Of a DNA stretch of 64,000 bases, positions 24,944 through 33,726 are shown piece by piece (within the stretch, counting starts at the first letter, position 1; the number at the start of each line of letters is the position of its first letter). Below the pieces are notes generated by a model that had not been told where the DNA came from, made no database searches, and saw only the letters and a list, made by a program, of their open reading frames with translations. This DNA comes from Clostridium sp. 12(A). Its GTDB lineage: Bacteria; Bacillota; Clostridia; Lachnospirales; Lachnospiraceae. Location of the stretch: the NCBI GenBank assembly GCA_000526575.1, contig JAGI01000003.1, positions 434,001-498,000 on the forward strand. Reading direction: 5' to 3'. The translations under genes were made by a program, and so were the position numbers.

Positions 24944-25084
24944 TTATTTAGATGTCTTGTTCGTTAAGAACAAAGTTGGAATGAGCAATACAAAGCTAAG
25001 GACTAAGGCTAACATGAAACCATTGTGGTAAGCTATGGTCATGAGCGCAATCGTTGGTACAAAGGAAAAGCTTTTATTTGTCAT
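24944..25084 (-). pseudogene. Short hydrophobic ORF resembling the C-terminal end of an MFS transporter
   Basis: A 46-codon frame starting at ATG 25084, which overlaps the stop region of the upstream small gene, and ending TAA 24944. The product has two hydrophobic stretches (FVPTIALMTIAYH, MLALVLSFVLLIPTLFL) and a polar end TNKTSK; this is how the last helix of 14-helix MFS drug transporters looks. No good ribosome site precedes it. It is either a remnant of a lost transporter or a coupled small membrane protein. Confidence 0.45.
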
Positions 25085-25310
25085 TTCCATGCATGGTCTC
25101 CGGAACTACTTCCCGGCTTGTTTCCAAAGGCTGATTGGAGGTCCGGTTTCCTTCCCAATAACGGTAACCGTAAACTCCTCCGGCTATGACACCTACAAAC
25201 AGAATCAGTACAAACAAAAACAGCATGAACCCTCCAAAAACTTCCCGCCCCCGGCTTTGTCTGCGCCTTCGGCTGTGGCTTCTTCTACGAATGGTATCTC
25301 TCTGGCTCAT
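25074..25310 (-). CDS. Small basic single-pass membrane protein
   Basis: 78 residues from ATG 25310, or 88 from TTG 25340, which overlaps the stop codon of the upstream foldase gene. A strongly basic N-terminus (RRRSHSRRRRQSRGR) precedes one membrane helix (GGFMLFLFVLILFVGVIAGG) and an outside tail of about 35 residues, a type II topology. No family recognised. Overlap with the foldase gene suggests translational coupling and perhaps a shared envelope role. Confidence 0.6.
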   Translation of the reverse strand: MSQRDTIRRRSHSRRRRQSRGREVFGGFMLFLFVLILFVGVIAGGVYGYRYWEGNRTSNQPLETSREVVPETMHGNDK

Positions 25311-25336
25311 TTGCTTTCTGCCGTCCTTTCTTTTTA

Positions 25337-26308
25337 TCAATCCGTTACATATTTTTTGTAAATTTCAAAAAAGTTAGTAGTCGTGGTCTTATCTTCCTTG
25401 GAGAACCTGACATCCTTCCATATCTCATTGCTGAAGGTCACAGGATTTTCCTCTTTATATTTATTATAAATCTGGTCAAAGGCTTCTTTTTTCCGTTTCC
25501 GGTACAATCCGGCTTTTCTTTCCTGGGTAGCTGTCTCATCATAATCATCGACGCATTTGATAATGTAAAACCTTCCATTATCTTCCACTACAGGGCTGAT
25601 TTCTCCTTCTAACAAGGCAAATGCAGCCTCTTCGTAGGCCTTGGACACCTCTCCTCTTCCAATATGGCGTTCCATTGTCTCCTCTATGGAATGCTCTCTT
25701 GCCAGGGCAGAAAAATCAGCTCCCTCAGCCGTTGTAAGGGACAGAACCTGATCCGCCTGGGCCTTGTCTGTGAGAACGATCTGGTCTACGATAATGACCT
25801 TTGCTTCACTGTCACTGATTTCCAGATTCATATCCTTCGTTAATTCAGTCACCACCTTATTGGACAGGTAATATTGCTCGTACATGCTGTGGACATCTTC
25901 TTCTGTAATTCCCATATAGGCAATGTCTTCTTTTGTCAGGGATCCAAAGTATTCATCCGATGCCTTACGCACCTTTTCTTTTTCACTGCTGGTAAGGGTG
26001 ACTCCCTTACTCTCTGCAAGAAGATTCATCATCTTCATCTCCTGGAGAAATTCTTTTACCTGCTCTATGAGATAGGTTTCAAAATTCTGATCTCCGGGCA
26101 GGTCTATGCCCCAAATCTGGCTGGTATATATTTGTTGGTACCGGTTTCTCTCCGTTGCCAGGATGATCATGGATTGAGGCAGTGTATATGCCTTCGTCTC
26201 CGCGATCTCAGAAACAATGGGGATATCTGCCTTACAACCGGTAAGCAGGGCAATAAGTGCCAAAACTGCCAGGAATATCCTTCCTCTTGGTTTTTTTTCA
26301 CCTTTCAC
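25337..26308 (-). CDS. PrsA/SurA-like peptidyl-prolyl isomerase lipoprotein
   Basis: 323-residue extracytoplasmic foldase with a lipoprotein signal (basic n-region, ALIALLTGC lipobox), a SurA_N-like helical part with EVxFEQV-like pattern, and a parvulin domain (about 170-270, IVDQIVLTDKAQA...FSALAREHSIEE...GEISPVVEDNGRFYIIKC). It helps secreted proteins fold at the outer face of the membrane. GTG 26308 with GAGGGAAG upstream fits the signal peptide better than ATG 26326, which has no ribosome site. It follows the HAD gene by about 20 nt and overlaps the next small membrane protein gene. Confidence 0.85.
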   Translation of the reverse strand: MKGEKKPRGRIFLAVLALIALLTGCKADIPIVSEIAETKAYTLPQSMIILATERNRYQQIYTSQIWGIDLPGDQNFETYLIEQVKEFLQEMKMMNLLAESKGVTLTSSEKEKVRKASDEYFGSLTKEDIAYMGITEEDVHSMYEQYYLSNKVVTELTKDMNLEISDSEAKVIIVDQIVLTDKAQADQVLSLTTAEGADFSALAREHSIEETMERHIGRGEVSKAYEEAAFALLEGEISPVVEDNGRFYIIKCVDDYDETATQERKAGLYRKRKKEAFDQIYNKYKEENPVTFSNEIWKDVRFSKEDKTTTTNFFEIYKKYVTD

Positions 26309-26327
26309 GTGCTTCCCTCTTTCCATG

Positions 26328-27113
26328 CTACAACAGCAGCTTCAGTATTTTTAACACTCCGTCATTGATATTTAAATCGGTACGGAACCTGGCCGCATTC
26401 TTTACTTCTTCTCTGGCATTTCCTACTGCAAAGCTGTAGTATGCCTGGCTCATCATCTCAATATCATTTAACTGGTCTCCAAAGACCATGGTCTCTTCGG
26501 GTCTGATCATCAGACTGTCCTGAAGAAGCTTTACTGCCTGCCCCTTATTGATTCCAGGCTTCATGCAATCCATCCACATCTCTCCTGCAATGGTAATCTT
26601 AAGACGGTCTGCAAATCTGGCCCTAAGCTCCACGGTATGGGCTTCCACCTCAGATTTACGGTACACAGATACCTTTATAAATTCCGAATCCACCTGGGTC
26701 AAATCATCCACCTGCTGAACCTGAAACTTATATCCATGGATCAGCCAGTCTAAGATCTCCTGATCCCTGGTTTCCACATACACCACATCAGGTCCGCTTA
26801 ACATAAGCTCCAGCCCTTCTGTGCGACGTACCTCCTGAATCATATCCATAACCGTCTGTCTCTCAATGGTATTTAGAAATAGATTTCTACCGTGACAGCC
26901 TACATAGGCTCCGTTATCCGACAAATAAAATATTTTTTCCTTCACAGGCTGAAAGATAGATTCAATGCTCACCCACTGGCGTCCACTGGCGGCGGCAAAC
27001 TGAATTCCCTTAGCCCGCAGTTTTAATATTACATCAAAAATCTCCGGATTGATTTTATGGCTTCCGTCAGGCACCAAAGTTCCGTCAATATCTGATACAA
27101 TCAGCTTAATCAT
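26328..27113 (-). CDS. HAD-superfamily (Cof-type) phosphatase
   Basis: 261-residue phosphatase of HAD subfamily IIB. Motif I is DIDGTLVPDG with the nucleophile Asp; motif II AASGRQW; motif IV VFGDQLNDIEMM with metal ligands. The substrate is probably a sugar phosphate or nucleotide. ATG 27113 follows TAGGAGG, which lies in the end of maf (11-nt overlap), so maf and this gene are co-translated. Confidence 0.9.
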   Translation of the reverse strand: MIKLIVSDIDGTLVPDGSHKINPEIFDVILKLRAKGIQFAAASGRQWVSIESIFQPVKEKIFYLSDNGAYVGCHGRNLFLNTIERQTVMDMIQEVRRTEGLELMLSGPDVVYVETRDQEILDWLIHGYKFQVQQVDDLTQVDSEFIKVSVYRKSEVEAHTVELRARFADRLKITIAGEMWMDCMKPGINKGQAVKLLQDSLMIRPEETMVFGDQLNDIEMMSQAYYSFAVGNAREEVKNAARFRTDLNINDGVLKILKLLL

Positions 27114-27123
27114 GACAATCCTC

Positions 27124-27705
27124 CTATTCAAGCATTCCTTTTATCTCCTGAAACACTCGTCCTACTGGCAATCCTACTACATTATTGTAATCGCCGTCAA
27201 TCCCTTTGACAAAAGCCGCAAAATTCCCCTGGATTCCATAGGCTCCTGCCTTATCCATTGGCTCCTCACTAAAGGCATACGTCTTTATCTCTTCTTCTGA
27301 CATGGGATATAGGGTCACATCTGTTTTTTCCACAAAGGTCTTTACCTTCTTCTCCGTTTGTCCACAATAAATTAAGGTGACGCCGGTATAAACCTGATGA
27401 TCTCTTCCCTGGAGCATGGAAATCATGCGGTAAGCATCCTCATGGCTGACAGGTTTTAATAAAATCTGCTGGTCCATGGCGACTACGGTGTCAGCGCCTA
27501 TAACAAGAGTACCTGGTTCCTGGTGCTTAGCCACATCCTGGGCTTTCTGGCTGGAAAGCTCAGAAACCACGGCCTCAGGTATGGAAGAGGTAACCTTTTC
27601 TTCTAAGGTACTTGGCTCAATCAAAGGGGTAAGCCCGATCTGGGCAAGAAGTTCTCTCCTACGCGGAGAAGCAGATGCCAGCACAAGTTTTTTCATTTGT
27701 TTCAT
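27124..27705 (-). CDS. maf: Maf-family nucleotide pyrophosphatase
   Basis: 193-residue house-cleaning pyrophosphatase that hydrolyses non-canonical nucleoside triphosphates (dTTP/UTP or m7GTP type). Signature LASASPRRRELLAQIG at the N-terminus, GADTVVAMD with the catalytic Asp, and GAYGIQGNFAAFVKGIDGDYNNVVGLP near the end. ATG 27705 with GGGAGG is used. Upstream is a membrane-protein gene; downstream the HAD gene overlaps. Confidence 0.93.
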   Translation of the reverse strand: MKQMKKLVLASASPRRRELLAQIGLTPLIEPSTLEEKVTSSIPEAVVSELSSQKAQDVAKHQEPGTLVIGADTVVAMDQQILLKPVSHEDAYRMISMLQGRDHQVYTGVTLIYCGQTEKKVKTFVEKTDVTLYPMSEEEIKTYAFSEEPMDKAGAYGIQGNFAAFVKGIDGDYNNVVGLPVGRVFQEIKGMLE

Positions 27706-27767
27706 ATCCATCCTCCCTGTTTTTAAACGAACAAATAAGCGGGACCCGAATCGAATCCCGCCATTCA

Positions 27768-28331
27768 TTAATATACTTTCAAACGACCAATCATAGTTGC
27801 ATCGTCTTCGTCACAAGATGACTTAAGCTGCAGTCTCATGGTGTAAATAAAGTCGGCGATGTAGAATGCCAAAAGGCTTAATGCCACCATTCGCTCCAGA
27901 CCTTCCGGAACCACTCCTGCCATCTGGCTTACAAAGCCATCCAGGAACCGGAAATAAAAGATACCTAAAAATCCCCAGGCAACACTGCTTTCCAAACAGA
28001 TAATGCCCTTGTAGTTAAATGGTTTTCTGCTGTAATCCCACCAGAAGGAACCAAACAGTTTAATCATCATTCTTGCCGTAATGAGCTCCATGGTCGTAGC
28101 CATTAACGTGGTTGCAATGTAAAGTAGAATAAGATTATCAGAAAGAGGCTTTAGAAGAATCATGGCTCCCATGGCACCGAATCCATATATAATACAGAAG
28201 GGACCATGTCCAAAACCGCGATTGATCACTGGCCTTTTATTTTCATAACTGAGTACTACACATTCAAGAAGGTATCCAAGAAAGCTGAACAGGAAAAAAC
28301 ATATGATCCTGTGATAAATCGTCATACCCAT
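27768..28331 (-). CDS. Putative ABC-transporter-type membrane protein (PF06541 type)
   Basis: 187-residue protein with about five membrane helices, matching the poorly understood PF06541 group annotated as putative ABC transporter permease. Conserved features are LGYLLECVVLS, RPVINRGFGHGPFCIIYGFG and WDYSRKPFNYKGIICLESSVAWG. No ATPase gene is adjacent, so the transport label is doubtful. ATG 28331 or 28325 follows GGAGG with spacing 4 or 10. Same strand as maf. Confidence 0.75.
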   Translation of the reverse strand: MGMTIYHRIICFFLFSFLGYLLECVVLSYENKRPVINRGFGHGPFCIIYGFGAMGAMILLKPLSDNLILLYIATTLMATTMELITARMMIKLFGSFWWDYSRKPFNYKGIICLESSVAWGFLGIFYFRFLDGFVSQMAGVVPEGLERMVALSLLAFYIADFIYTMRLQLKSSCDEDDATMIGRLKVY

Positions 28332-28436
28332 TTTACCTCCAAATTTGACAATTTTTGAACTTGTTAAAGTATAATATGGATATCTTAAGAAATCAAGGTC
28401 TAATTTCTTACGATTCACGGAAACAATTCTGTTTAT

Positions 28437-28895
28437 TTAATAATATTGTGCCATAAACAGGGCGAGGAGTATGCCAAGGAGCGCTCCCGCTGCCACCTGC
28501 AAAGGAGTATGGCCAACATATTCCTTTAATGTCTCCTGTATCAGCTCTCCCTTAAGTTTTAAAGGGTTTTCCAGCAATATGCTGTTTAATAATTTTGCCT
28601 GCCGTCCGGTTTCTCTCCGGACTCCCATGGCATCGTACATAACGATCATGGAAAGCACAAAGCAGACTGCAAATTCAAACGAGCCGGGGCCATAACGGTA
28701 GCTGGCAGCGGTCGTCAATGCACAAACCGTAGAGGAGTGAGAACTGGGCATTCCCCCGGACCCCACTAACCTCTCCGGATTAAAATTTCTGTTAAGAGCA
28801 AGATCAATCAGTGTCTTTAAAACCTGAGCCACCATCCAGCCTGTGACAGCGCTCATTAAAACCTGGTTTCCCAGTATATCATCCCAATATTTCAT
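28437..28895 (-). CDS. Divergent PAP2 / DUF212 membrane phosphatase-like protein
   Basis: 152-residue membrane protein of the acid phosphatase/vanadium haloperoxidase-related DUF212 family. Motifs GSGGMPSSHSSTVCAL and YDAMGVRRETGRQA contain the Ser-His and Arg of the phosphatase core. Hydrophobic helices at the N-terminus, middle and C-terminal end. Length is normal. The substrate may be a lipid or isoprenoid phosphate, by analogy only. ATG 28895 follows GGAGG. Just downstream of the HD-domain gene (13 nt). Confidence 0.85.
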   Translation of the reverse strand: MKYWDDILGNQVLMSAVTGWMVAQVLKTLIDLALNRNFNPERLVGSGGMPSSHSSTVCALTTAASYRYGPGSFEFAVCFVLSMIVMYDAMGVRRETGRQAKLLNSILLENPLKLKGELIQETLKEYVGHTPLQVAAGALLGILLALFMAQYY

Positions 28896-28908
28896 GGTTT
28901 CCTCCATC

Positions 28909-29478
28909 TTATGCAGTACTTTTCCAGCCAACGCTGAATAAAAACCAGCGTTTGAACCTGGCTACGGTTTCTACGAGACCGCAGAATTTGTCCGAATAAA
29001 CAATCACCAGACCTCCCCTGGTCCTTGGCGGAATCGGGGTTAACGGCCACATATGACGCAGGATCATGTCTTTTTCATTCTCTGTTAATTCAAAGTATTT
29101 GACTGCGTTATTCAGTGCAGTCCTGGGATGAGTAAAACCATGAAAATGTTCCCCGGTTTCTCTGGCATGGGTATGCCAGTCATACAAAAATAAATCATGA
29201 AGAAGACCGGCTCTGGCGACTTCTTTATAGTCCCAGCCCAGCCTTCTACAGATACTGTAGCTCATATAGGATACTTTGATGCAGTGGTGTTTACAGGTTG
29301 TATCCCCATGCTGCATATAGTTTTCCATGGACTGGAATATGGGGTGCTCTAAGATATCTTTCACACAATCCATATAAACCAGATCCGCATTGTAGTTTTC
29401 CTGTTCAGCCCAGGAAGAATCTTCTGCCCACGTTACGGCAAGTTCTTTTTCTTCCCGGGTGAAATGCATGCTTTTCAT
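28909..29478 (-). CDS. HD-domain hydrolase
   Basis: 189-residue HD superfamily protein with the metal motif HHCIKVSYMSY...GLLHDLFLYDWH (His and His-Asp) and later HMWPLTPIPPRTRGG. Members are metal-dependent phosphohydrolases of nucleotides; the precise substrate is unknown. It precedes the PAP2-like gene and follows glgA on the same strand, a common Lachnospiraceae arrangement. The ribosome site is weak (GAGTG). Confidence 0.85.
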   Translation of the reverse strand: MKSMHFTREEKELAVTWAEDSSWAEQENYNADLVYMDCVKDILEHPIFQSMENYMQHGDTTCKHHCIKVSYMSYSICRRLGWDYKEVARAGLLHDLFLYDWHTHARETGEHFHGFTHPRTALNNAVKYFELTENEKDMILRHMWPLTPIPPRTRGGLVIVYSDKFCGLVETVARFKRWFLFSVGWKSTA

Positions 29479-29515
29479 TTTTATTCACTCATTTCTTTTC
29501 TGTAATTTCAGTCTG

Positions 29516-30961
29516 CTAGCAGCCAGTGAGCCAGTCGTAAAGCTCCTGATATTTCATGGCAGAAGTTTTCCATGAAAAATCCTTTGTCATAGCACGGCAG
29601 ACAAGCAGGTTCCACTCTTTCTTTTTATCGTAGAAAATGCTTTCCGCATACCGAATGATCCCAAGCATCTCATGGGCATTGTAATTGGAGAAGGAGAAGC
29701 CGGTCCCGCTCTTCTCATATTCATTGTAAGGCTCTACGGTATCCTTTAACCCTCCGGTCTCCCTGACAATGGGGAGTGTTCCATAGCGAAGCGACATCAG
29801 CTGACTGAGCCCGCATGGTTCAAATAAGGAAGGCATGAGAAATGCATCACATGCTGCATAGATCTTGTGGGACATGGCCTCTGAATAATATATATTCGCA
29901 GAAACCTTATCCTGATACTTCCATGCGTAATGACGGAACATATTCTCGTAACGTTCATCTCCGGTTCCAAGGATGACAAGCTGAATCTCATCCTGACACA
30001 GTTCATCCATGATGCACTGAATCAGGTCAAGTCCCTTCTGATCCGTCAGTCTGGATACAATGCCGATCATAAATTTGTTTTCATCCTGAGCAAGGCCAAG
30101 TTCCTTTTGAAGAGCTGTCTTATTCTTACTCTTTTCGTTTTGAACGTTTTCGAAATTATAATTCTGTACAATGTATGTGTCATTCTCAGGATTGAATTCT
30201 TCGTAATCAATCCCGTTTACGATACCTCTAAGACTGCCTTCCCTGGCACGCATCAGGCCATCAAGGCCTTCTCCGTAAAAGGGCATCTGAATTTCCTTTG
30301 CATAGGTGTCACTTACTGTAGTGATGGCATCTGCATATACGATGCCGCCTTTTAGCAAGTTACCGTCCTTATATGCCTCCAATTTGTCCGGAGTAAAATA
30401 ATAATCCGGAAGGCAGGTAAGCCTTTGTATGGTCTTTACATCCCATACGCCCTGAAATTTTAAGTTGTGGATCGTAATCACCGACTTCATGCTGCGAAAA
30501 AATTCACCGTCATGAAACCGATCCTTTAACAGAACAGGAATAAGTGCAGTCTGCCAATCATGGCAGTGTACCACATCCGGCTGAAATCCAATGACCGGAA
30601 GTGAGGATAAAGCTGCTCTTGAAAAGAAGCAGAATTTTTCCAAATCATATAACCAGTCCCCATATGGTTTGGGGCCATTAAAATAACTTTCATTGTCTAT
30701 GAAATAAAACGTGATACCTTCGTAAACATATTGAAGAATTCCCACATATCTGCTCTGATCCAGATAGTCCATATAAAAGTGATCAATATAGGTCATCTGG
30801 TTTCTCAGTTCTTCTTTGATGCATAAATACTTGGGAATCATGACTCTGATATCAAAATACTCTTTGGGAAAACACTTGGGAAGGGAACCTACAACGTCTG
30901 CAAGTCCTCCAGTTTTGATAAAAGGTACTGCCTCTGATGCTACGAAAAGTATCTTCTTCAT
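29516..30961 (-). CDS. glgA: Glycogen synthase (ADP-glucose type, GT5)
   Basis: 481-residue starch/glycogen synthase of the GT-B fold, using ADP-glucose to extend alpha-1,4-glucan. N-terminal KTGGLADVVGSLPK nucleotide-sugar loop, HCHDWQTALIPV, and C-terminal MPSLFEPCGLSQLMSLRYGTLPIVRETGGLKDTV. Length matches the family. ATG 30961 with GGGAGG is used. No glgB, glgC, glgD or glgP is adjacent, so it is separated from the rest of the pathway. Confidence 0.95.
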   Translation of the reverse strand: MKKILFVASEAVPFIKTGGLADVVGSLPKCFPKEYFDIRVMIPKYLCIKEELRNQMTYIDHFYMDYLDQSRYVGILQYVYEGITFYFIDNESYFNGPKPYGDWLYDLEKFCFFSRAALSSLPVIGFQPDVVHCHDWQTALIPVLLKDRFHDGEFFRSMKSVITIHNLKFQGVWDVKTIQRLTCLPDYYFTPDKLEAYKDGNLLKGGIVYADAITTVSDTYAKEIQMPFYGEGLDGLMRAREGSLRGIVNGIDYEEFNPENDTYIVQNYNFENVQNEKSKNKTALQKELGLAQDENKFMIGIVSRLTDQKGLDLIQCIMDELCQDEIQLVILGTGDERYENMFRHYAWKYQDKVSANIYYSEAMSHKIYAACDAFLMPSLFEPCGLSQLMSLRYGTLPIVRETGGLKDTVEPYNEYEKSGTGFSFSNYNAHEMLGIIRYAESIFYDKKKEWNLLVCRAMTKDFSWKTSAMKYQELYDWLTGC

Positions 30962-31068
30962 CCACAAACCTCCCTTATCCTTACCACTAAAATGGTGGCA
31001 TCTGTTAGTCTATAGTATACTTCATTTTAAAGAAATAAGGAAGTATCTTTCCGTATATTTAGGAAAGT

Positions 31069-31875
31069 TTAGGAAAGTTTTTTGTAATCAAGTCGTATTT
31101 TATCTGCGATTAATGCGATAAACTCTGAGTTTGTGGGTTTTCCTTTGCCAGTACTTACCGTATAACCAAATAATTCATTGATGGTATCCATCTTTCCTCT
31201 GCTCCAGGCTACTTCGATCGCATGACGGATGGCTCTTTCTACTCTGCTTGGTGTTGTCTGGTGTTTTTTAGCTATAGAAGGATAAAGTATCTTAGTGACT
31301 GAAGTAAGCATCTCCTGGTCCTGTACAGAAATGACAATGGCATCCCGAAGGTACTGGTATCCTTTGATATGGGCAGGAATTCCAATTTCGTGGAGCATCT
31401 GTGTTACATCATTTTCCAGATTCTGCTCCATATATTCGGTTTTATTGACATAAGGCTTCACCTTTTTCATCCCCTGTAAATTAGGTGCTTTTGTCTTTCT
31501 CTGACCCACTCTTCGAACCTTATCGACGATAATTTCCTTATTGAATGGTTTCATTATGTAATAATTTGCTCCCATGCGAAACGCGTCTTCGGTAATATTC
31601 TCGCTTCCTGCCGCTGTTACCATAATAAACGACGGTATCTTTGTAACAGAACCGTTGCCCCTAACTCGTTCCATTACTGTTATTCCGTCCATTCTCGGCA
31701 TAATTACATCCAATAAGACAACGTCAGGATTTGTTTTGAGGATCATGTTATAAGCATCTTCGCCATTATCCGCTCTGCCTACAACGTGGAAATCCTCCTC
31801 TCCTTCCAGTATATCGTTCAACAGATTTAGTGTCTGAAGGTTATCATCGGCAATTGCAATACTGATTTCTGACAT
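31069..31875 (-). CDS. spo0A: Stage 0 sporulation master regulator Spo0A
   Basis: 268-residue response regulator that triggers sporulation. Receiver domain with acidic pocket Asp10-Asp11, phosphoacceptor Asp56 ([13 protein letters not shown]) and Lys in IMKPFNKE; C-terminal sigma-A-contacting/DNA-binding domain with the highly conserved [21 protein letters not shown] helix-turn-helix. ATG 31875 is preceded by AGGAGGAGAG. A promoter (31928-31957) and two perfect 0A boxes (31976-31982, 32033-32039) lie upstream, pointing to autoregulation. It stands in the usual clostridial position after spoIVB. Confidence 0.98.
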   Translation of the reverse strand: MSEISIAIADDNLQTLNLLNDILEGEEDFHVVGRADNGEDAYNMILKTNPDVVLLDVIMPRMDGITVMERVRGNGSVTKIPSFIMVTAAGSENITEDAFRMGANYYIMKPFNKEIIVDKVRRVGQRKTKAPNLQGMKKVKPYVNKTEYMEQNLENDVTQMLHEIGIPAHIKGYQYLRDAIVISVQDQEMLTSVTKILYPSIAKKHQTTPSRVERAIRHAIEVAWSRGKMDTINELFGYTVSTGKGKPTNSEFIALIADKIRLDYKKLS

Positions 31876-31927
31876 AGTAATACTCTCCTCCTGATTCATA
31901 AAAATAAAATAAAACTAGTGTATAGCC

Positions 31928-31957
31928 ATTATAATCTTGCCCCAGCTTATGCCGCAA
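31928..31957 (-). promoter_or_regulatory. Promoter of spo0A
   Basis: Minus strand TTGCGG (31957-31952), 18-nt spacer, TATAAT (31933-31928). The 0A boxes are 19 and 76 nt further upstream. Confidence 0.55.
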
Positions 31958-31975
31958 TGGAATTCTATCGCAGGA

Positions 31976-32039
31976 TTCGACAAATAATGATTTTTACAAG
32001 CTGATTTCCAAATTTTTCCAAATTTCTAAAAATGTCGAA
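31976..32039. promoter_or_regulatory. Pair of perfect 0A boxes
   Basis: TTCGACA (31976-31982, the reverse of TGTCGAA) and TGTCGAA (32033-32039) stand in opposite orientation about 50 nt apart upstream of spo0A. TGTCGAA is the core bound by phosphorylated Spo0A. The rest of the gap to 32294 holds no gene and no other clear signal. Confidence 0.75.
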
Positions 32040-32294
32040 CCGATAAAATGCCTTTTTGCATCTTGATTCGCTCCCAGCCCCCCTTTTTAACCAGTGTTGA
32101 AATTTGATGCTCCGTGTCGGCAAAAAAATCCGGCCTTGTTCTATTCCTGGTTCTTATACTAACATATTCCCTCTGCCTTGAAAAGTGTTAATCATCAGAT
32201 TAATATAATTTATCTTACTTTTTTTTAGATTTTTTGAGATTCAAAGTATTTATTTACATACATTTCAAACATTACGGGCAGAATGTAATAGAAG

Positions 32295-32345
32295 AAAAGG
32301 ACAGCACTGTAATCCCATTACAATCCTGTCCTTTTCCTACCATAT
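32295..32345 (-). terminator. Terminator of spoIVB
   Basis: AAAAGGACAG (32295-32304) pairs with CTGTCCTTTT (32336-32345), with an inner TGTAAT/ATTACA stem. Separates spoIVB from spo0A. Confidence 0.8.
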
Positions 32346-32351
32346 TAAAAT

Positions 32352-33626
32352 TTAATGATTCAACATGTTCTCGATAAAGATTCCGTAACCTCTTGTAGAA
32401 TCCTGAATGAAAACATGAGTCACCGCACCAATGAGCTTACCGTCCTGAATAATAGGGCTTCCTGACATACCCTGGACAATACCTCCAGTGAGTGCTAAAA
32501 GATCCGGATCTGTGACTTTAATGACCATTCCTTTGCTTTTGTGAGCCGTGGAGTAATCCACACGCTGTATTTCAATCTCATAATCTCTTATCTTGCCGGA
32601 TACATCACTTCTGACGTATGCAACGCCCTTTTTAACATCCTGACGGTATCCGATGGGTATGGCGTCCTGCTTTATATTTTGCTTAAAGCGGTCGTTTACT
32701 GTTCCAAATATTCCTTCTTCTGTGTTGGCTGTAATCGTTCCCAGAGTGGAGCCAGGGCCATAATAGATAATGCCGCTCATCACACCCGGTTTTCCAAAGG
32801 TGCCTTTTTCAATTCCCATAATTGCTGTTTCATAGAGAGAGCCGTCTGTAATCTGTACTACATTACCGGTATCACTGTCACTGATGCCGTGACCAAGTGC
32901 TCCGAACTGACCATTCATATCCACATAGGTCATGGTACCGATTCCCTGAGTGTCATCTCTGACCCAGACGCCGAGTTTATAGGTGCCATCTTCGGTCTGA
33001 ACAGGATTCATCTTTACATCAATGGTTTCCCCATTTCGTCTGACCTTTAAAATTGCTTCCGCAGCGCCTATCTTGTTTAATTCACTCATCAGGGTTTCTT
33101 TGTCTTTTAGCGGAGTTCCGTTAATGGTTTCAATGTAATCACCAGATTGCAGAATGCCAAATGCTGGTTCCGTTGTCATTCCGTCCTTTTTTGTTACATC
33201 TCCAGTACCTATGACCATGATACCATTGGATTTTAAATAAATTCCAATTGGAGTGCCGCATGGAACGGCATACTTGGTATCTACCACGTTGACCTGTATG
33301 TCTTTTAGCTGAATAAAGCCAAAAAGCTTCAGGCCCAGTTTGTAGCTTCCCTGATTTTTAGAATACACAGAGAAGGGCTCGTTTAACTGCAGGTGGATCT
33401 GATCGGAAGGGATATTGGAACCATTGCTTAGGACCACTTCCTCACTGTCTGAATGGAGGGTTACATCAAAAGGCATGGAGAAATGAAATTGTTCTTCTTC
33501 CTCTGCTACAATATTCAATTTGTCGGGGATCACCCGTTTCATATAGAACCAGGAAAACCCGATGCAAAAGACCAGGCTGATCCAGAACGCTCTCACGATA
33601 AGCTTATGAACTTTGTTTTTACCCAT
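32352..33626 (-). CDS. spoIVB: SpoIVB signalling peptidase
   Basis: 424-residue serine peptidase (S55) that in the forespore-mother-cell gap triggers processing of pro-sigma-K. N-terminal membrane anchor (about 10-29), central PDZ domain (GIYLKSNGIMVIGTG...GDYIETINGTPL), then the protease with catalytic His in GALGHGISD and Ser in GGIVQGMSGSPIIQDGK. ATG 33626 follows AAGGAGG; the frame extends upstream without a ribosome site. A sigma-F/G-like -10 (CATACTA, minus strand 33685-33679) lies upstream. Located between recN and spo0A as in most clostridia. Confidence 0.96.
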   Translation of the reverse strand: MGKNKVHKLIVRAFWISLVFCIGFSWFYMKRVIPDKLNIVAEEEEQFHFSMPFDVTLHSDSEEVVLSNGSNIPSDQIHLQLNEPFSVYSKNQGSYKLGLKLFGFIQLKDIQVNVVDTKYAVPCGTPIGIYLKSNGIMVIGTGDVTKKDGMTTEPAFGILQSGDYIETINGTPLKDKETLMSELNKIGAAEAILKVRRNGETIDVKMNPVQTEDGTYKLGVWVRDDTQGIGTMTYVDMNGQFGALGHGISDSDTGNVVQITDGSLYETAIMGIEKGTFGKPGVMSGIIYYGPGSTLGTITANTEEGIFGTVNDRFKQNIKQDAIPIGYRQDVKKGVAYVRSDVSGKIRDYEIEIQRVDYSTAHKSKGMVIKVTDPDLLALTGGIVQGMSGSPIIQDGKLIGAVTHVFIQDSTRGYGIFIENMLNH

Positions 33627-33678
33627 CTCACATACCTCCTTAGAAGAATAAAGGAGACAATTTTTTTGGCTCCTCTCA

Positions 33679-33708
33679 TAGTATGTGAGAAAAAAGTAAA
33701 AACACTCT
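33679..33708 (-). promoter_or_regulatory. Possible sigma-F/sigma-G promoter of spoIVB
   Basis: Minus-strand CATACTA (33685-33679) matches the forespore -10. About 17 nt upstream is AGAGTGT, a weak -35. SpoIVB is made in the forespore in Bacillus, which supports the idea. Confidence 0.35.
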
Positions 33709-33726
33709 GTCATATTTTAGTTGAAT

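Noticed and set aside
32060-32080. Sigma-H promoter for spo0A
   Set aside because: A GAAT -10 and G-rich upstream element exist on the minus strand, but the AGGA part of the -35 does not match well.
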